DNA from: Anaerolineae bacterium
GTDB lineage: Bacteria > Chloroflexota > Anaerolineae > Aggregatilineales > J027
Direction of reading: 5' to 3'
Assembly (NCBI GenBank): GCA_008933735.1
Contig: WBUL01000007.1
Location: 124,001 to 188,000, forward strand
DNA length: 64,000 bases
The position numbers and the translations under genes were made by a program. Positions 16,111-24,674 of the stretch are shown piece by piece. Within the stretch, counting starts at the first letter, position 1. Each line of letters starts with the position of its first letter. Under the pieces are notes generated by a model, which was not told the origin of the DNA, ran no database searches, and worked only from the letters and a program-made list of their open reading frames with translations.

Positions 16111-17276
16111 CGAAACCAGAACATCAGTAAAACAACCGCCGCGAGAGCCAAACCCGCCCCGGCCAGAAACGGCGTGTTCGGCCCGACTTCCTGCCACAGC
16201 ACCCCAGCAATCAGACTGGCAGGTAAAGCTGCAAGCCCTACCGCCCCGTTGTAATAGCCATAGGCTGTGCCGCGCTGCTCAGAAGGAACCAGATCAGCGA
16301 CCAGCGCTTTTGCTGTGCCCTCAACGGCAGCGTAATAGACACCATAGAGGCTGTACAAAATCCAGATTTGCCAATTGGTTGACGACAGCGCAAATCCGAA
16401 ATACAGGAGGCTGTAGGCCAACCAGCCGCCGATAATCAGTCTACCGCGTCCAACCCGATCTGAAAGCGACCCCGCCGGCCCGGACAAACTCGCGTACACC
16501 AGATTAAACGTGATGAGCATCCCCAGCACCCCCGCAACGCTTAAACCCCGTTCCTGGGCACGTAAAATCAGGAAGGCATCGGCGGAATTTCCCAGGGTAA
16601 AAATCACGACGATGAACAAAAACGAACGAAAACGCGGGTTTAGATCCTGGAAGCGGTGCCCCGTCGGCTGAGCTTTTTTCTGAATCGGCACCTCCCGCGC
16701 ACCAGTCGCCAGCACAATCACCGCCAGGAAGCCAGGTATCATGCTGACCAGTACCAGAGTTTGAAAGGTCTCGCGGCTGAGCCTGATAGCATCCGATTGA
16801 GATGCCAGAACAATACCGAGCGCAAGTATTAAACCCATCATTGCTCCAGCAGTATCTCCGGCACGGTGCAGTCCAAAAGCCACTCCACGATGCTGTGGAG
16901 CGATGCTGTCCGCAATCAGGGCGTCACGAGGCGCAGTGCGAATGCCCTTCCCAACACGATCCATAAAACGCACCGCCAGCACCCCACTCCAGGCCGCCGC
17001 AAAATACAGGAACGGTTTGACGACCGCCGACAGGCTGTATCCGGTGACCGTAAGCCATTTCCGCTGGCCGAGCTTATCTGAGAGCCAGCCAGACGCCCCT
17101 TTGAGCAAACTGGCAGTGGTTTCTGCGATGCCTTCAATCAAGCCAATGGTGCTGGTCGAAACCCCCAGCACGTTCGACAGGAAAAGCGGCAGCAGATTAA
17201 AAATCATCTCGCTGGAAATGTCGGTTAAAAAGCTGGTCAGCGTCACCACCCAGACATTGACCGGAAGTTTGTCCAT
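16092..17276 (-). CDS. MFS transporter, third gene of the dprE-like operon
   Basis: 394 residues, about 12 membrane segments, with the MFS motifs 'GWLSDKLGQRKW' and 'GSLSDRVGRGRLI'. 'RFMDRVGKGIRTAPRDALIADS' is characteristic of a widespread bacterial MFS group of unknown substrate. The ATG lies 2 nt after the stop of the DprE2-like gene, so it is co-expressed with the DprE1/DprE2-like pair. A role in moving a related sugar or lipid-linked product is possible but unproven, since this MFS group also occurs without those neighbours. Confidence 0.85.
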   Translation of the reverse strand: MDKLPVNVWVVTLTSFLTDISSEMIFNLLPLFLSNVLGVSTSTIGLIEGIAETTASLLKGASGWLSDKLGQRKWLTVTGYSLSAVVKPFLYFAAAWSGVLAVRFMDRVGKGIRTAPRDALIADSIAPQHRGVAFGLHRAGDTAGAMMGLILALGIVLASQSDAIRLSRETFQTLVLVSMIPGFLAVIVLATGAREVPIQKKAQPTGHRFQDLNPRFRSFLFIVVIFTLGNSADAFLILRAQERGLSVAGVLGMLITFNLVYASLSGPAGSLSDRVGRGRLIIGGWLAYSLLYFGFALSSTNWQIWILYSLYGVYYAAVEGTAKALVADLVPSEQRGTAYGYYNGAVGLAALPASLIAGVLWQEVGPNTPFLAGAGLALAAVVLLMFWFRQLREI

Positions 17277-17278
17277 TT

Positions 17279-18016
17279 TTAGAGGCTCAGCTTTTTGAAA
17301 ATGCGCTCCGGGATGTTACGAATGATCATCATGATGAACATCCAGAAAAACGGCACATAGAGAATATCCCGCTCGCTTTTCATGGCATCATAAATCGCCT
17401 TGCCCACACGTCGTGGGTCACTGTAGAGGGGATTTTTCTTCAGGTGGGCGGTCATGGGGGTGTCCACAAAACCGGGTTTGACCGTCAGTACAGTAACGTT
17501 TGATTTCGCCAGACGATTGCGTAAACCCTGCAAAAAGATGCTTTTTGCGCCCATCGCTGTGCCATAAACATAGTTGCTGCCGCGTCCCCTATCCCCTGCC
17601 ACTGAGGAAATTACTGCGATGACACCACGTTTTTGTTCCTCAAAAATATTGGCGAGGATGGTCAGGAGGGAAACCGCACTCAGGAAGTTGATGTTCAATT
17701 CCCGCAAGGTGATGTCCACATTCTGTTCAGCGGCTTTCTGGTCCGTGAGTGTCCCGTGTGCTACCAGCACCGCGTCAATTACACCGAGCGTTTCCATCGC
17801 GGTATCAACCAGTTCCTGATGTTTATCCAGACGAGTTAAATCCAGCTCGTAGGTACTCACCTGCTTTGCGCCGCGCACCAGCAGATCATCCTGAATCATT
17901 TTCAGCTTATCAGCGCTCAGACCAACCAGAAAAAACTCCGCCCCATCCGCTGCAAAATGACGTATGGTTTCCTGAGCAATCAGCGAAGTTGCTCCAATGA
18001 CGAGTATCTTAAGCAT
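17279..18016 (-). CDS. DprE2-like short-chain dehydrogenase, catalytic Lys replaced
   Basis: 245 residues, an SDR Rossmann protein: cofactor loop 'GATSLIAQETIRHF' (residues 8-21), 'AHGTL' near 87, Ser137/138 in 'ISSVAGDRG', Tyr151 in 'YVYGTAMGAK'. It resembles DprE2, the partner that reduces the keto-ribose intermediate to decaprenyl-phosphoryl arabinose in mycobacteria. The C-terminus is hydrophobic ('PFFWMFIMMII'), suggesting membrane association. In the usual YxxxK catalytic motif the Lys is Met155 (codon at 17552-17554). It starts 9 nt after the DprE1-like stop, with AGGA as SD. The pairing supports the assignment, but activity is uncertain because of the Met. Confidence 0.85.
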   Translation of the reverse strand: MLKILVIGATSLIAQETIRHFAADGAEFFLVGLSADKLKMIQDDLLVRGAKQVSTYELDLTRLDKHQELVDTAMETLGVIDAVLVAHGTLTDQKAAEQNVDITLRELNINFLSAVSLLTILANIFEEQKRGVIAVISSVAGDRGRGSNYVYGTAMGAKSIFLQGLRNRLAKSNVTVLTVKPGFVDTPMTAHLKKNPLYSDPRRVGKAIYDAMKSERDILYVPFFWMFIMMIIRNIPERIFKKLSL

Positions 18017-18025
18017 ACCTGTTCC

Positions 18026-19342
18026 TTACGATGAAGTTACACGACGCCAGAAGCTGGATGAGAATTTCGGATCCATGTAATCTGCAAATTCCTCCCAACG
18101 GGGATAGGATGCCCGAAAACTTGCACCGGACATACGGGCATCTTTGGCAGGATACAGCGCCCCACCGTTTTCAAAGACAATTCGATCCAGCTCGTCCAGC
18201 AGTTTGAGCGTTTTTTCACCTCGAAAGGCAAAATCCAGCGCCAGAGTCACACCTGGCCGTGGGAAAGACAGCATTCCGGGCGATTTTATGTCACCAAATG
18301 TTTTAAACACAACCAGCGGCGACCCCTGGCCTGACTTCGCAATCCGGCGGAAAATCTCTTTGATCGGTTCGCGGGTTTCTTTATACGGAATCACAAACTG
18401 ATACTGCAAGAATCCCGCTTTGCCATAGACTTTATACCAGTCGTTAATTGCGTCAAGGGGATAGAAAAACGGATTGTAGTGGATCACGCCGCCGATCTTT
18501 TTACGCAGTTGTTTGTTGTAATACAGCTCGTTAAACAGTTTCACGGTCAATGGATTCACCGCATAGGAAGGCAGGTCAATCGGCATTGGAATCATGGGCA
18601 GAGCACGGGGTTCTTTTTTCGCGCCCAGCGGGGGGTCATAAAAATTTCCCCGCGTGAATAAACCGCGCCCTAGCTGAGGTTCCTGCGCCAGACAGTCAAC
18701 CCAGGAAACTGTATAATGATAACGCTCATGGGAGTCCTCTGAGAGATCAAAAAACTCATCAATGGTACGGAATTTGATACACTCCATATCAATGAAGGGG
18801 GTTGGAATACGTTTTAATTGAATATCTGCCCATAATATCACCCCCGTCAGACCCAGGCCACCAATGGTGGCTTCGTAGAGCTCCTTATTTTCGGTAGGGG
18901 AACAAATGACCCGCCCCCTATCCGAACGCCACAGTTCAAATTGGGGAATATGGCAGCCAAACGTTCCAGCAGTATGATGGTTTTTGCCGTGCACATCATT
19001 GGCAATTGCACCACCGACCGAAACATATTTTGTTCCAGCGGTCACAGGGACAAACCAGCCACGAGGAACAATCATCTTGAGGATTTCCTCAATGGAGACA
19101 CCACCTTCGCAGCGTAAAATCCCCGTTTCCTCGTCAAAGGCAATAAATTGATTCAGCCCGGTGACATCCAGCAGGATACCGTGCTCATTCAAACAGCTAT
19201 CGCCATAGCTGCGCCCTAACCCAAACGGGAGAACTAATTTATCAAACTGCGACAGGTCTGGCAGTTCATCCCGCCAGTGAAGCGGCACGATGGTCTGATG
19301 GTTGACCTTCGGCTGCCTCGTCCACGATTCATATCGCTTCAT
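18026..19342 (-). CDS. DprE1-like FAD-dependent oxidoreductase
   Basis: 438 residues, a vanillyl-alcohol-oxidase-type flavoprotein. The FAD-binding part holds 'GLGRSYGDSCLN', 'EGGVSIEEIL' and 'GGAIANDVHGKNHHTAGTFG', a signature closely matching decaprenylphosphoryl-beta-D-ribose 2-oxidase (DprE1). The C-terminal part resembles the substrate-binding half ('YPAKDARMSGASFRASYP'). DprE1 oxidises the 2'-hydroxyl of a polyprenyl-phosphoryl ribose on the way to arabinose for cell-surface polymers. It is the first gene of a three-gene operon with the DprE2-like SDR and an MFS carrier, and has its own promoter. The polyprenyl substrate is inferred from the family. Confidence 0.88.
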   Translation of the reverse strand: MKRYESWTRQPKVNHQTIVPLHWRDELPDLSQFDKLVLPFGLGRSYGDSCLNEHGILLDVTGLNQFIAFDEETGILRCEGGVSIEEILKMIVPRGWFVPVTAGTKYVSVGGAIANDVHGKNHHTAGTFGCHIPQFELWRSDRGRVICSPTENKELYEATIGGLGLTGVILWADIQLKRIPTPFIDMECIKFRTIDEFFDLSEDSHERYHYTVSWVDCLAQEPQLGRGLFTRGNFYDPPLGAKKEPRALPMIPMPIDLPSYAVNPLTVKLFNELYYNKQLRKKIGGVIHYNPFFYPLDAINDWYKVYGKAGFLQYQFVIPYKETREPIKEIFRRIAKSGQGSPLVVFKTFGDIKSPGMLSFPRPGVTLALDFAFRGEKTLKLLDELDRIVFENGGALYPAKDARMSGASFRASYPRWEEFADYMDPKFSSSFWRRVTSS

Positions 19343-19371
19343 CAGCGCACACCTCTAAATCGCCAGCGTTT

Positions 19372-19399
19372 AGTATAACGTTATCGGGCAGGGTGGTAA
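19372..19399 (-). promoter_or_regulatory. Promoter of the dprE-like operon
   Basis: On the minus strand TTACCA (19399-19394) and TATACT (19377-19372) are 16 nt apart. Transcription would begin about 20-25 nt before the ATG at 19342, which is preceded by an AGAGGTG SD at about 7 nt. The palindrome ATAACGTTAT overlaps the spacer and could be an operator. Confidence 0.5.
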
Positions 19400-19421
19400 A
19401 TTGCCTGTTGGCCTCAGAAAG

Positions 19422-20246
19422 CTATTCCAAATGGCAGACATTTTCCAGAAAGGCAGCTACATAGGGCTGCATCAACTCAGCAGCCTCCTGATGGCTGGCG
19501 GCTGTCGGGTGCCCATCAACCACCGAAAGGGGTTCGACCTTCCAGGCAAGGGGAATGATTTCAGGGTCATGTTCCGCGATTTTGTGAGAAACTTTATCAT
19601 CATACGTAAATATAAGGGTATTTCCGCTGGCTTTAATGGCAGCAATATCTTCCCAAAAACGCGGCCAGTCATACACTTCTTCAGTGCCCAGGGCTCTGTT
19701 GATCGCTACTTTGAAATAGGCAGTCAGGTAAAATTCAATTGAATTGGGCGCTATCGTTTTATAAGAAAATCCCTCTTTACTCACATCATTTCTGACAATC
19801 AGATAAATATATCCGTCAGCATCTGGGAAACGCCTTTGCATCCGCCGAATATGCTGACTTTCATAACCAGGGATACCCGCATTGACAAAATGAACTTCCG
19901 GGAAATTTCTGGCAAGTTGATTGACCCAGGTCGCTTCATCATCCACCCACATGCCAAACGTCACGGAATCACCGATCGCAACCACTGTGCAGTTAGCAGT
20001 TTGGTTTGTATCCGGTACCAGGCGCGTGTGGTCAGCAAGTACCGACATGCTGCTGCCAGTATATTCATACTGGCCCGGTGTAATAACCCAATCCGGGGCA
20101 TATGTTTGGGTGTCATAATAGCCGTAAAAATTATCTATATCATGAACATAAGACAACCCCCAGGGATCAGCAATTCGGAGGTAAACTTCGAGCAGGGAAA
20201 AACAAAAAAGAAAGGATAATAAAAAGACCAGAAGTTTTGCTTTCAC
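19422..20246 (-). CDS. Membrane-anchored SGNH/GDSL-type hydrolase
   Basis: 274 residues with an N-terminal membrane anchor or signal (about 5-20). SGNH block I is 'AIGDSVTFG' with nucleophile Ser94, and block V is 'VVDGHPTAASH' with Asp244/His246 in the DxH arrangement. 'IVRNDV' may supply the Asn of block III. Such proteins deacylate or acylate extracellular sugars (as in the AlgX/AlgJ-like group) at the outer membrane face. The gene lies upstream of the dprE-like operon on the same strand and near several methyltransferases, which fits polysaccharide modification. The substrate is unknown. Confidence 0.8.
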   Translation of the reverse strand: MKAKLLVFLLSFLFCFSLLEVYLRIADPWGLSYVHDIDNFYGYYDTQTYAPDWVITPGQYEYTGSSMSVLADHTRLVPDTNQTANCTVVAIGDSVTFGMWVDDEATWVNQLARNFPEVHFVNAGIPGYESQHIRRMQRRFPDADGYIYLIVRNDVSKEGFSYKTIAPNSIEFYLTAYFKVAINRALGTEEVYDWPRFWEDIAAIKASGNTLIFTYDDKVSHKIAEHDPEIIPLAWKVEPLSVVDGHPTAASHQEAAELMQPYVAAFLENVCHLE

Positions 20247-20269
20247 CTGGTTGCGCTCATGCAGGCAAA

Positions 20270-21037
20270 TTATTTCTTTTTGATCCAGAAACCGACCGCG
20301 CCAATGATTCCGCCGTCCGCAATTTCAAAGCGATATTTGCGATAGAAATCATCAAACGCTGTGGTCATTATAACATCGTGGGAAGCCAGACAACCGCCGG
20401 GACGCAGATACCGCCATGCCAATTCATATTCCCACATCATATGCCGAAGTACATGGCGGCTGTCATGCAGGAAAAAGTCGATGGATGCTAACTCTTCCAG
20501 CACCATTGGCAAAAGCGGTTTTTCTCTCTGGATTCGAAGTTCCCACCGACCACGATGAGATTCAGGAATCAGCTCGCCGTAATGGTTTGCCAGCACACTT
20601 TGAATATCAATGCTGACCAGCCGACCACGCTGTCTGCGTTCCAATTCCTGCAAAATGATCGCGGAGGAGGCCCCCGCCGCAACGCCAGTTTCAACACATC
20701 GTTCCACATCACAGGCACAGATCAACGTGTGGAGAGTGGTGCTGTCACGCAAGCCCATGGTATGACCCTGGAAATGTTCCGAAACCATCATCTGCCGCGG
20801 GGCACGGTCAGCAAAGGTTCTTACAGTGGATTCAGGGGTGTTCGTAGCTCTGACGATGAGTGATATTCGCTGATGCTCAATCTCCGAGTCAGTCATTGCT
20901 GCTTCGAGTCGCTGGATCTGCCCTCTGGTACGATTATGAGGTCTACCCAGCACCTGGTGCACAAGAGATATTCCATCTTTAATCGCCCACTTCAAAGTTT
21001 GCGAGAAGGTATTATGAGACATACCGCTTCTGCTCAC
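20270..21037 (-). CDS. Class I SAM-dependent methyltransferase (Methyltransf_24-like)
   Basis: 255 residues. The SAM-binding core is at 'CVETGVAAGASSAIIL' followed by 'GRLVSIDIQ', then 'IDFFLHDSRHVLRHMMWEYELAWRYLRPGGCLASHDV'. The D-x-x-H and 'LHDSRH...GG.L..HD' pattern matches the Methyltransf_24/cephalosporin-hydroxylase-like group, which often modifies sugars. The GTG start at 21037 overlaps the stop of the upstream methyltransferase gene (GTGA), implying coupling; ATG 21022 is an alternative. Substrate unknown. Confidence 0.78.
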   Translation of the reverse strand: MSRSGMSHNTFSQTLKWAIKDGISLVHQVLGRPHNRTRGQIQRLEAAMTDSEIEHQRISLIVRATNTPESTVRTFADRAPRQMMVSEHFQGHTMGLRDSTTLHTLICACDVERCVETGVAAGASSAIILQELERRQRGRLVSIDIQSVLANHYGELIPESHRGRWELRIQREKPLLPMVLEELASIDFFLHDSRHVLRHMMWEYELAWRYLRPGGCLASHDVIMTTAFDDFYRKYRFEIADGGIIGAVGFWIKKK

Positions 21038-21882
21038 ACGACTTCAATCACCCCATCTTTAGCGATAGGGAAACTCCGCTGACAGGATGCGCACACATAC
21101 CCGTTTTCATTTCGAATCATACGTGCCGTGTGGCAGCGCGGACACAGCCAGACTTCTTCCAACGGGCGTGCGCGTGTGGGCAAACTGTCGCCCGGTTTGC
21201 GTGCCCAAACCAGATCATACAAGTCCTGCCAGGGGAGAATTTCAACCTCCAGGAGGCCGAATTTTTCCGTATAAATCTGGCGTGCCTTTTCGCGGGGCCA
21301 GGTCTTGCCCGGCATGAGTCTGGCATCCGAGCCGCCGCGATTTGTGACCAGCAGCCATCCCCCAGGGCGAGTCACCCGTATCATTTCCGCAATAGCCGCG
21401 TAAGGACGATTCATAAATTCCAGGGCTTCCAGGCAGGTCACAAGATCAAAGGTGTTGTCGGGAAAAGGCAGCCTTTCCGCCGGAAGGTGCATCAAATACA
21501 CCCGCCCGCAGTCCATCCATTCCGCTACACGCCCTACCCCGTAATGCAGCATTTTCCGGCTGAGGTCAATGCCAATGATACTGCCCATAAAACCGGGATT
21601 TTGCATCAGAGCACGCGGCAGCCGCGCAGTCCCAGTCGCTACATCCAGCACCATCGGAGCCCTGTTCGGTTTTAAACGCTGCTGGATCGGCCACGCCAGA
21701 AAACGTGCCTCATATAGGGGTTCATAGGCTTTCGTGCGTTCGTAGCGGCTGGCGTAGAGATCATATAACAGAATAACTACCCGTCGTCCCAGATAAACGC
21801 CTTCGGTGGTGACCAACAGCCACCACAGGATGACCCCACTCCACAGCAGACCCAGCACCACCAGAATGAGGGTAACAACCAT
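21034..21882 (-). CDS. Membrane-anchored methyltransferase with C-terminal zinc ribbon
   Basis: 282 residues: an N-terminal membrane helix (about 3-25), a class I SAM-methyltransferase domain ('VLDVATGTARLPRAL', 'GIDLSRKML', 'FDLVTCLEALEFM', 'VTRPGGWLLVTNRG'), and a C-terminal four-cysteine ribbon ('CPRCHTARM' ... 'YVCASCQRSFPI'). The latter resembles a Trm112/YcaR-type module fused in cis. The ATG directly follows the stop of the TerB gene and the 3' end overlaps the next methyltransferase, so the three form one operon. A membrane-tethered methyltransferase suggests a lipid or quinone-like substrate, but this is inference. Confidence 0.8.
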   Translation of the reverse strand: MVVTLILVVLGLLWSGVILWWLLVTTEGVYLGRRVVILLYDLYASRYERTKAYEPLYEARFLAWPIQQRLKPNRAPMVLDVATGTARLPRALMQNPGFMGSIIGIDLSRKMLHYGVGRVAEWMDCGRVYLMHLPAERLPFPDNTFDLVTCLEALEFMNRPYAAIAEMIRVTRPGGWLLVTNRGGSDARLMPGKTWPREKARQIYTEKFGLLEVEILPWQDLYDLVWARKPGDSLPTRARPLEEVWLCPRCHTARMIRNENGYVCASCQRSFPIAKDGVIEVV

Positions 21883-22800
21883 TTACCACAGAGAGGCGAC
21901 AAACGCTGCCCGGTCACGCGCCATTTGAAATTCATCTTCCGTGAGCTTGAGTGCACGTGTGATTTCACGAATTTCACTGGCTTCCGCCGATACCACCCCT
22001 TCACTCGCCAGAGCAACATCGAACAAAACTTCGATGAAGTCCACTCGTTCCTGGTACATGGTAGTTTCGTAAAATTCACGCGCCAGTCGGTACAGATCAG
22101 GATGATGAACCACCGCTTCTGCCGCGCACTCTGTTACGATAGCCGCATATTCTTCGCGCAGATTCCAGTCGCGCTGCAAGATACGGCTCATTGCGTTAAT
22201 CTCTTCTTCACTGATGTGTTTATCTGAATGGGCAACCCGGCCCATCAGCGCCCCAGCTAAAGCCAGCTTACGAATTTCAACGGTGTCCAGGTCCAATTTT
22301 TTCTCCAGGTCACCCCCGAACCGCACCCGCATCAGATCATAGACCCCGTTTTCGACAAACTTATGCAGGTAGTCGGCCTGGCCGTTGATCATCTGGGCAC
22401 GCCGTTGGAGCAAATCTTCCATGAACTGTTCCATTTCCGTGACCATCGAGACATCAAGTCTCTCCACGGCCTGCCTTAAGTCGTGCAGAATCGAGGCTTC
22501 AGCGAGGGTGAGTTTGCCATCGACTTTCGCCATTGCGATCAAAACCTGCATGGCGTATTCTTTGTCTTCTTCTGACTTGAGAGACGCCAGGAATTCGTCC
22601 ACCAGAATCTGCATTTCCGGTTCGCCAATTGGCGTCATCCAATAGATTTCAAGATCATCCCAATCATCGGCGGTCAATTCGGGAACGCGGAACATGACAT
22701 CCTTCACCAGACCCTGTTCTGCGCTGGTGATTTTCCCGTCGGCCCATGCCAGGCCAATCAGCACTTTTGCTAACGCTTTGACGGTTTCCGATTTTGCCAT
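21883..22800 (-). CDS. Double TerB-like domain protein
   Basis: 305 residues, all-helical, acidic, with two or three TerB-type units. The diagnostic 'LIGLAWADGKITSAEQGLVKDV' (about 15-36) and 'LIAMAKVDGKLTLAEASILHDL' (about 87-108) each hold the metal-binding 'DGK.T..E' pattern. A weaker 'MGRVAHSDKHISEEEI' (about 187) and 'ALASEGVVSAEASEIREI' (about 273) follow. TerB domains are cytoplasmic and linked to tellurite and stress responses as membrane-associated scaffolds. Its stop codon abuts the ATG of the membrane methyltransferase (TAAATG), so expression is coupled. Confidence 0.82.
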   Translation of the reverse strand: MAKSETVKALAKVLIGLAWADGKITSAEQGLVKDVMFRVPELTADDWDDLEIYWMTPIGEPEMQILVDEFLASLKSEEDKEYAMQVLIAMAKVDGKLTLAEASILHDLRQAVERLDVSMVTEMEQFMEDLLQRRAQMINGQADYLHKFVENGVYDLMRVRFGGDLEKKLDLDTVEIRKLALAGALMGRVAHSDKHISEEEINAMSRILQRDWNLREEYAAIVTECAAEAVVHHPDLYRLAREFYETTMYQERVDFIEVLFDVALASEGVVSAEASEIREITRALKLTEDEFQMARDRAAFVASLW

Positions 22801-22826
22801 TGAGTGTTGCCTCCTTGCTCGCTTTT

Positions 22827-23807
22827 TTATAAATCTCCGCCCCCGCCGCCATAAAGAAACGCCCCTGGCGGTTGAAATACAGCGCTAAGAAATATACGTG
22901 CATCGTCGGGTAAGGTTGCGCTGGTATAACGCCGTTCTGCCAGCACCAACACCTGACCGTCCGTGAGAGCTAAAATTTGCGAAATATATTCCCGCACATT
23001 CAACACAAAAACCAGCGTCCGACGTGACCACGCTATAGAAGAAATTGTAACATCCTCGCCAGATTCTGGTGCAAATTCATACAAAACCTTAAACTGGCGG
23101 GTTTCCACCTCCAACGTAGAGATTTTTCCCCCTACAGCGACTGTAATCGTATTTCCTTGCCAGGAGATGGCCGAAACCGCACTGCCCATCCTGGATATAA
23201 ATTCGGTTTCATGACTTTCAATAGTCAGCAGGTAGAGGCCGCCGTCCGGTGCAATATACGCTATGTTTTTCCCATCGGGCGAAATAGCGGGCAGGCGGCC
23301 TTCAATAATAGGTTTGACCTCAAAACCGGGAATTTTAATCTCAAAAATCTGTTCCACACCGGACATATCCAGCGCTGAAAACACAAAGAATTTTGTATCC
23401 GGCGACCAGCTTAGGCTGCTGAGCCGGGTCAGCCCGTCTTTAGGAGAAAGCAGCAGTTCAAAATCATATTTCCGGGTATTGTACAGCAGAATGCTTTCCG
23501 CCCCCTGGGTATCTACGAGGGAAAGCGCCAGTCGTTTACCCAGCGGGGACCAGGCCATCGAAGTCACCTGGGCGGCATAGGCGGGTGCATCTGCCCCCCA
23601 GAGCGGAAGCAAAACCCGGTGGGAAAGGGTCACGGTGTCCAGTTGGCCGAGGTCAGCAACCCATTCGGTGGTATCGAAGGGCGATCCGCCAAATCGGGCG
23701 GTAGCGCTGCTCACAGTCAACAGTGCGGGGATTGGCGTGTCGTTTTCTGCACGCACAGGTGACATCACAACCAGCAAAGTCAGCAGCACCAGCAGTTTTT
23801 GTATCAT
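22827..23807 (-). CDS. Secreted beta-propeller (WD40/TolB-like) protein
   Basis: 326 residues with a signal peptide ('MIQKLLVLLTLLVVMSPVRA') and about five to six propeller blades recognised by 'MAWSPLGKRLALS', 'LSWSPDTKFFVFS', 'PAISPDGKNIAYI', 'AISWQGNTITVA' and 'IAWSRRTLVFVL'. The C-terminus is glycine-rich ('LYGGGGGDL'). The start codon overlaps the stop of the upstream methyltransferase gene by 4 nt (ATGA). Its role is unknown; propellers of this kind usually serve as binding scaffolds at the cell surface. Confidence 0.8.
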   Translation of the reverse strand: MIQKLLVLLTLLVVMSPVRAENDTPIPALLTVSSATARFGGSPFDTTEWVADLGQLDTVTLSHRVLLPLWGADAPAYAAQVTSMAWSPLGKRLALSLVDTQGAESILLYNTRKYDFELLLSPKDGLTRLSSLSWSPDTKFFVFSALDMSGVEQIFEIKIPGFEVKPIIEGRLPAISPDGKNIAYIAPDGGLYLLTIESHETEFISRMGSAVSAISWQGNTITVAVGGKISTLEVETRQFKVLYEFAPESGEDVTISSIAWSRRTLVFVLNVREYISQILALTDGQVLVLAERRYTSATLPDDARIFLSAVFQPPGAFLYGGGGGDL

Positions 23808-24580
23808 TTCCGTGTGGCGATCAGAATAAATTTACCCACTGTGTCCGTCTGCGGATCAACAGGCGTCAGATGCACATCATAGGTTCCGGTAATGCTGAAT
23901 CCCGCTTTTTCGACCAGACGTGCAATCGTGATGTAGGGGAACCCGCGCAGCGTCAGGTAACACTGCGAACGTTTCCAATCGCTTTCTCCCCTGGATCGGG
24001 TAAACAGAGTCAAACGCTGGCGCAGCGCCATATTATCGTAATTAAAACTGTTTTCCACTGTGATAAAAATACGATCAGACACATCCAGCACGATATGCGA
24101 CGAGCCAATTTCATCGCCTAACCCATACAGGGTTGTCATATCAAATACCAGGACTTTGCCGGGTGAAAGGGCAGCGTAAGCTTTGTTAATAACTGTTTCA
24201 ATATCTCGCAGGCTCTTGAGTTCGTTCAACACATTCCCGATGCAGTAGACAAGATCAACCCCACTCGGATACTCCAACGTCACAATGTCGCCTTCCAGAA
24301 ACTTGGCATGAAATCCCGTTCCCTGCGAGCGCGTCCGAGCCGCTCCTAACATCGCCGGACTGTTGTCAATACCGGTGACATCCAGATTCCGGGCAGCAAA
24401 AAACGCCGTGCTCGCGCCTGTACCACACCCTAAATCCAGCACGCGGCGTCCCAGCCAATCGCTGGTTTGCAGCAGCGTGAGCAGGTCGGGTGTGATATTA
24501 GCGGCAAAGTTCGCCAGCCCTGCATCATCATAAATCGGCGCCAGCGGCGCGTAAACATCCTGTTGCGGTGAAACCGTCAT
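23804..24580 (-). CDS. Class I SAM-dependent methyltransferase
   Basis: 258 residues, a soluble Methyltransf_25-type enzyme: motif I 'VLDLGCGTGASTAFFA', motif II 'VTGIDNSPAML', 'VDLVYCIGNVLNEL' and 'LSPGKVLVFDMTT'. The C-terminal part is beta-rich and typical of small-molecule methyltransferases. It is the first gene of the minus-strand block and lies head-to-head with the histidine kinase gene across 94 nt. The substrate cannot be read from sequence. Confidence 0.82.
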   Translation of the reverse strand: MTVSPQQDVYAPLAPIYDDAGLANFAANITPDLLTLLQTSDWLGRRVLDLGCGTGASTAFFAARNLDVTGIDNSPAMLGAARTRSQGTGFHAKFLEGDIVTLEYPSGVDLVYCIGNVLNELKSLRDIETVINKAYAALSPGKVLVFDMTTLYGLGDEIGSSHIVLDVSDRIFITVENSFNYDNMALRQRLTLFTRSRGESDWKRSQCYLTLRGFPYITIARLVEKAGFSITGTYDVHLTPVDPQTDTVGKFILIATRK

Positions 24581-24674
24581 TCTGCAACACCTTTCATTTC
24601 CTTTTATAGCATGGAAGCAGCGTTTCTATGTTTGCGTTATACTCGTATTCATAAAAAATTACGGTATTCAACGT

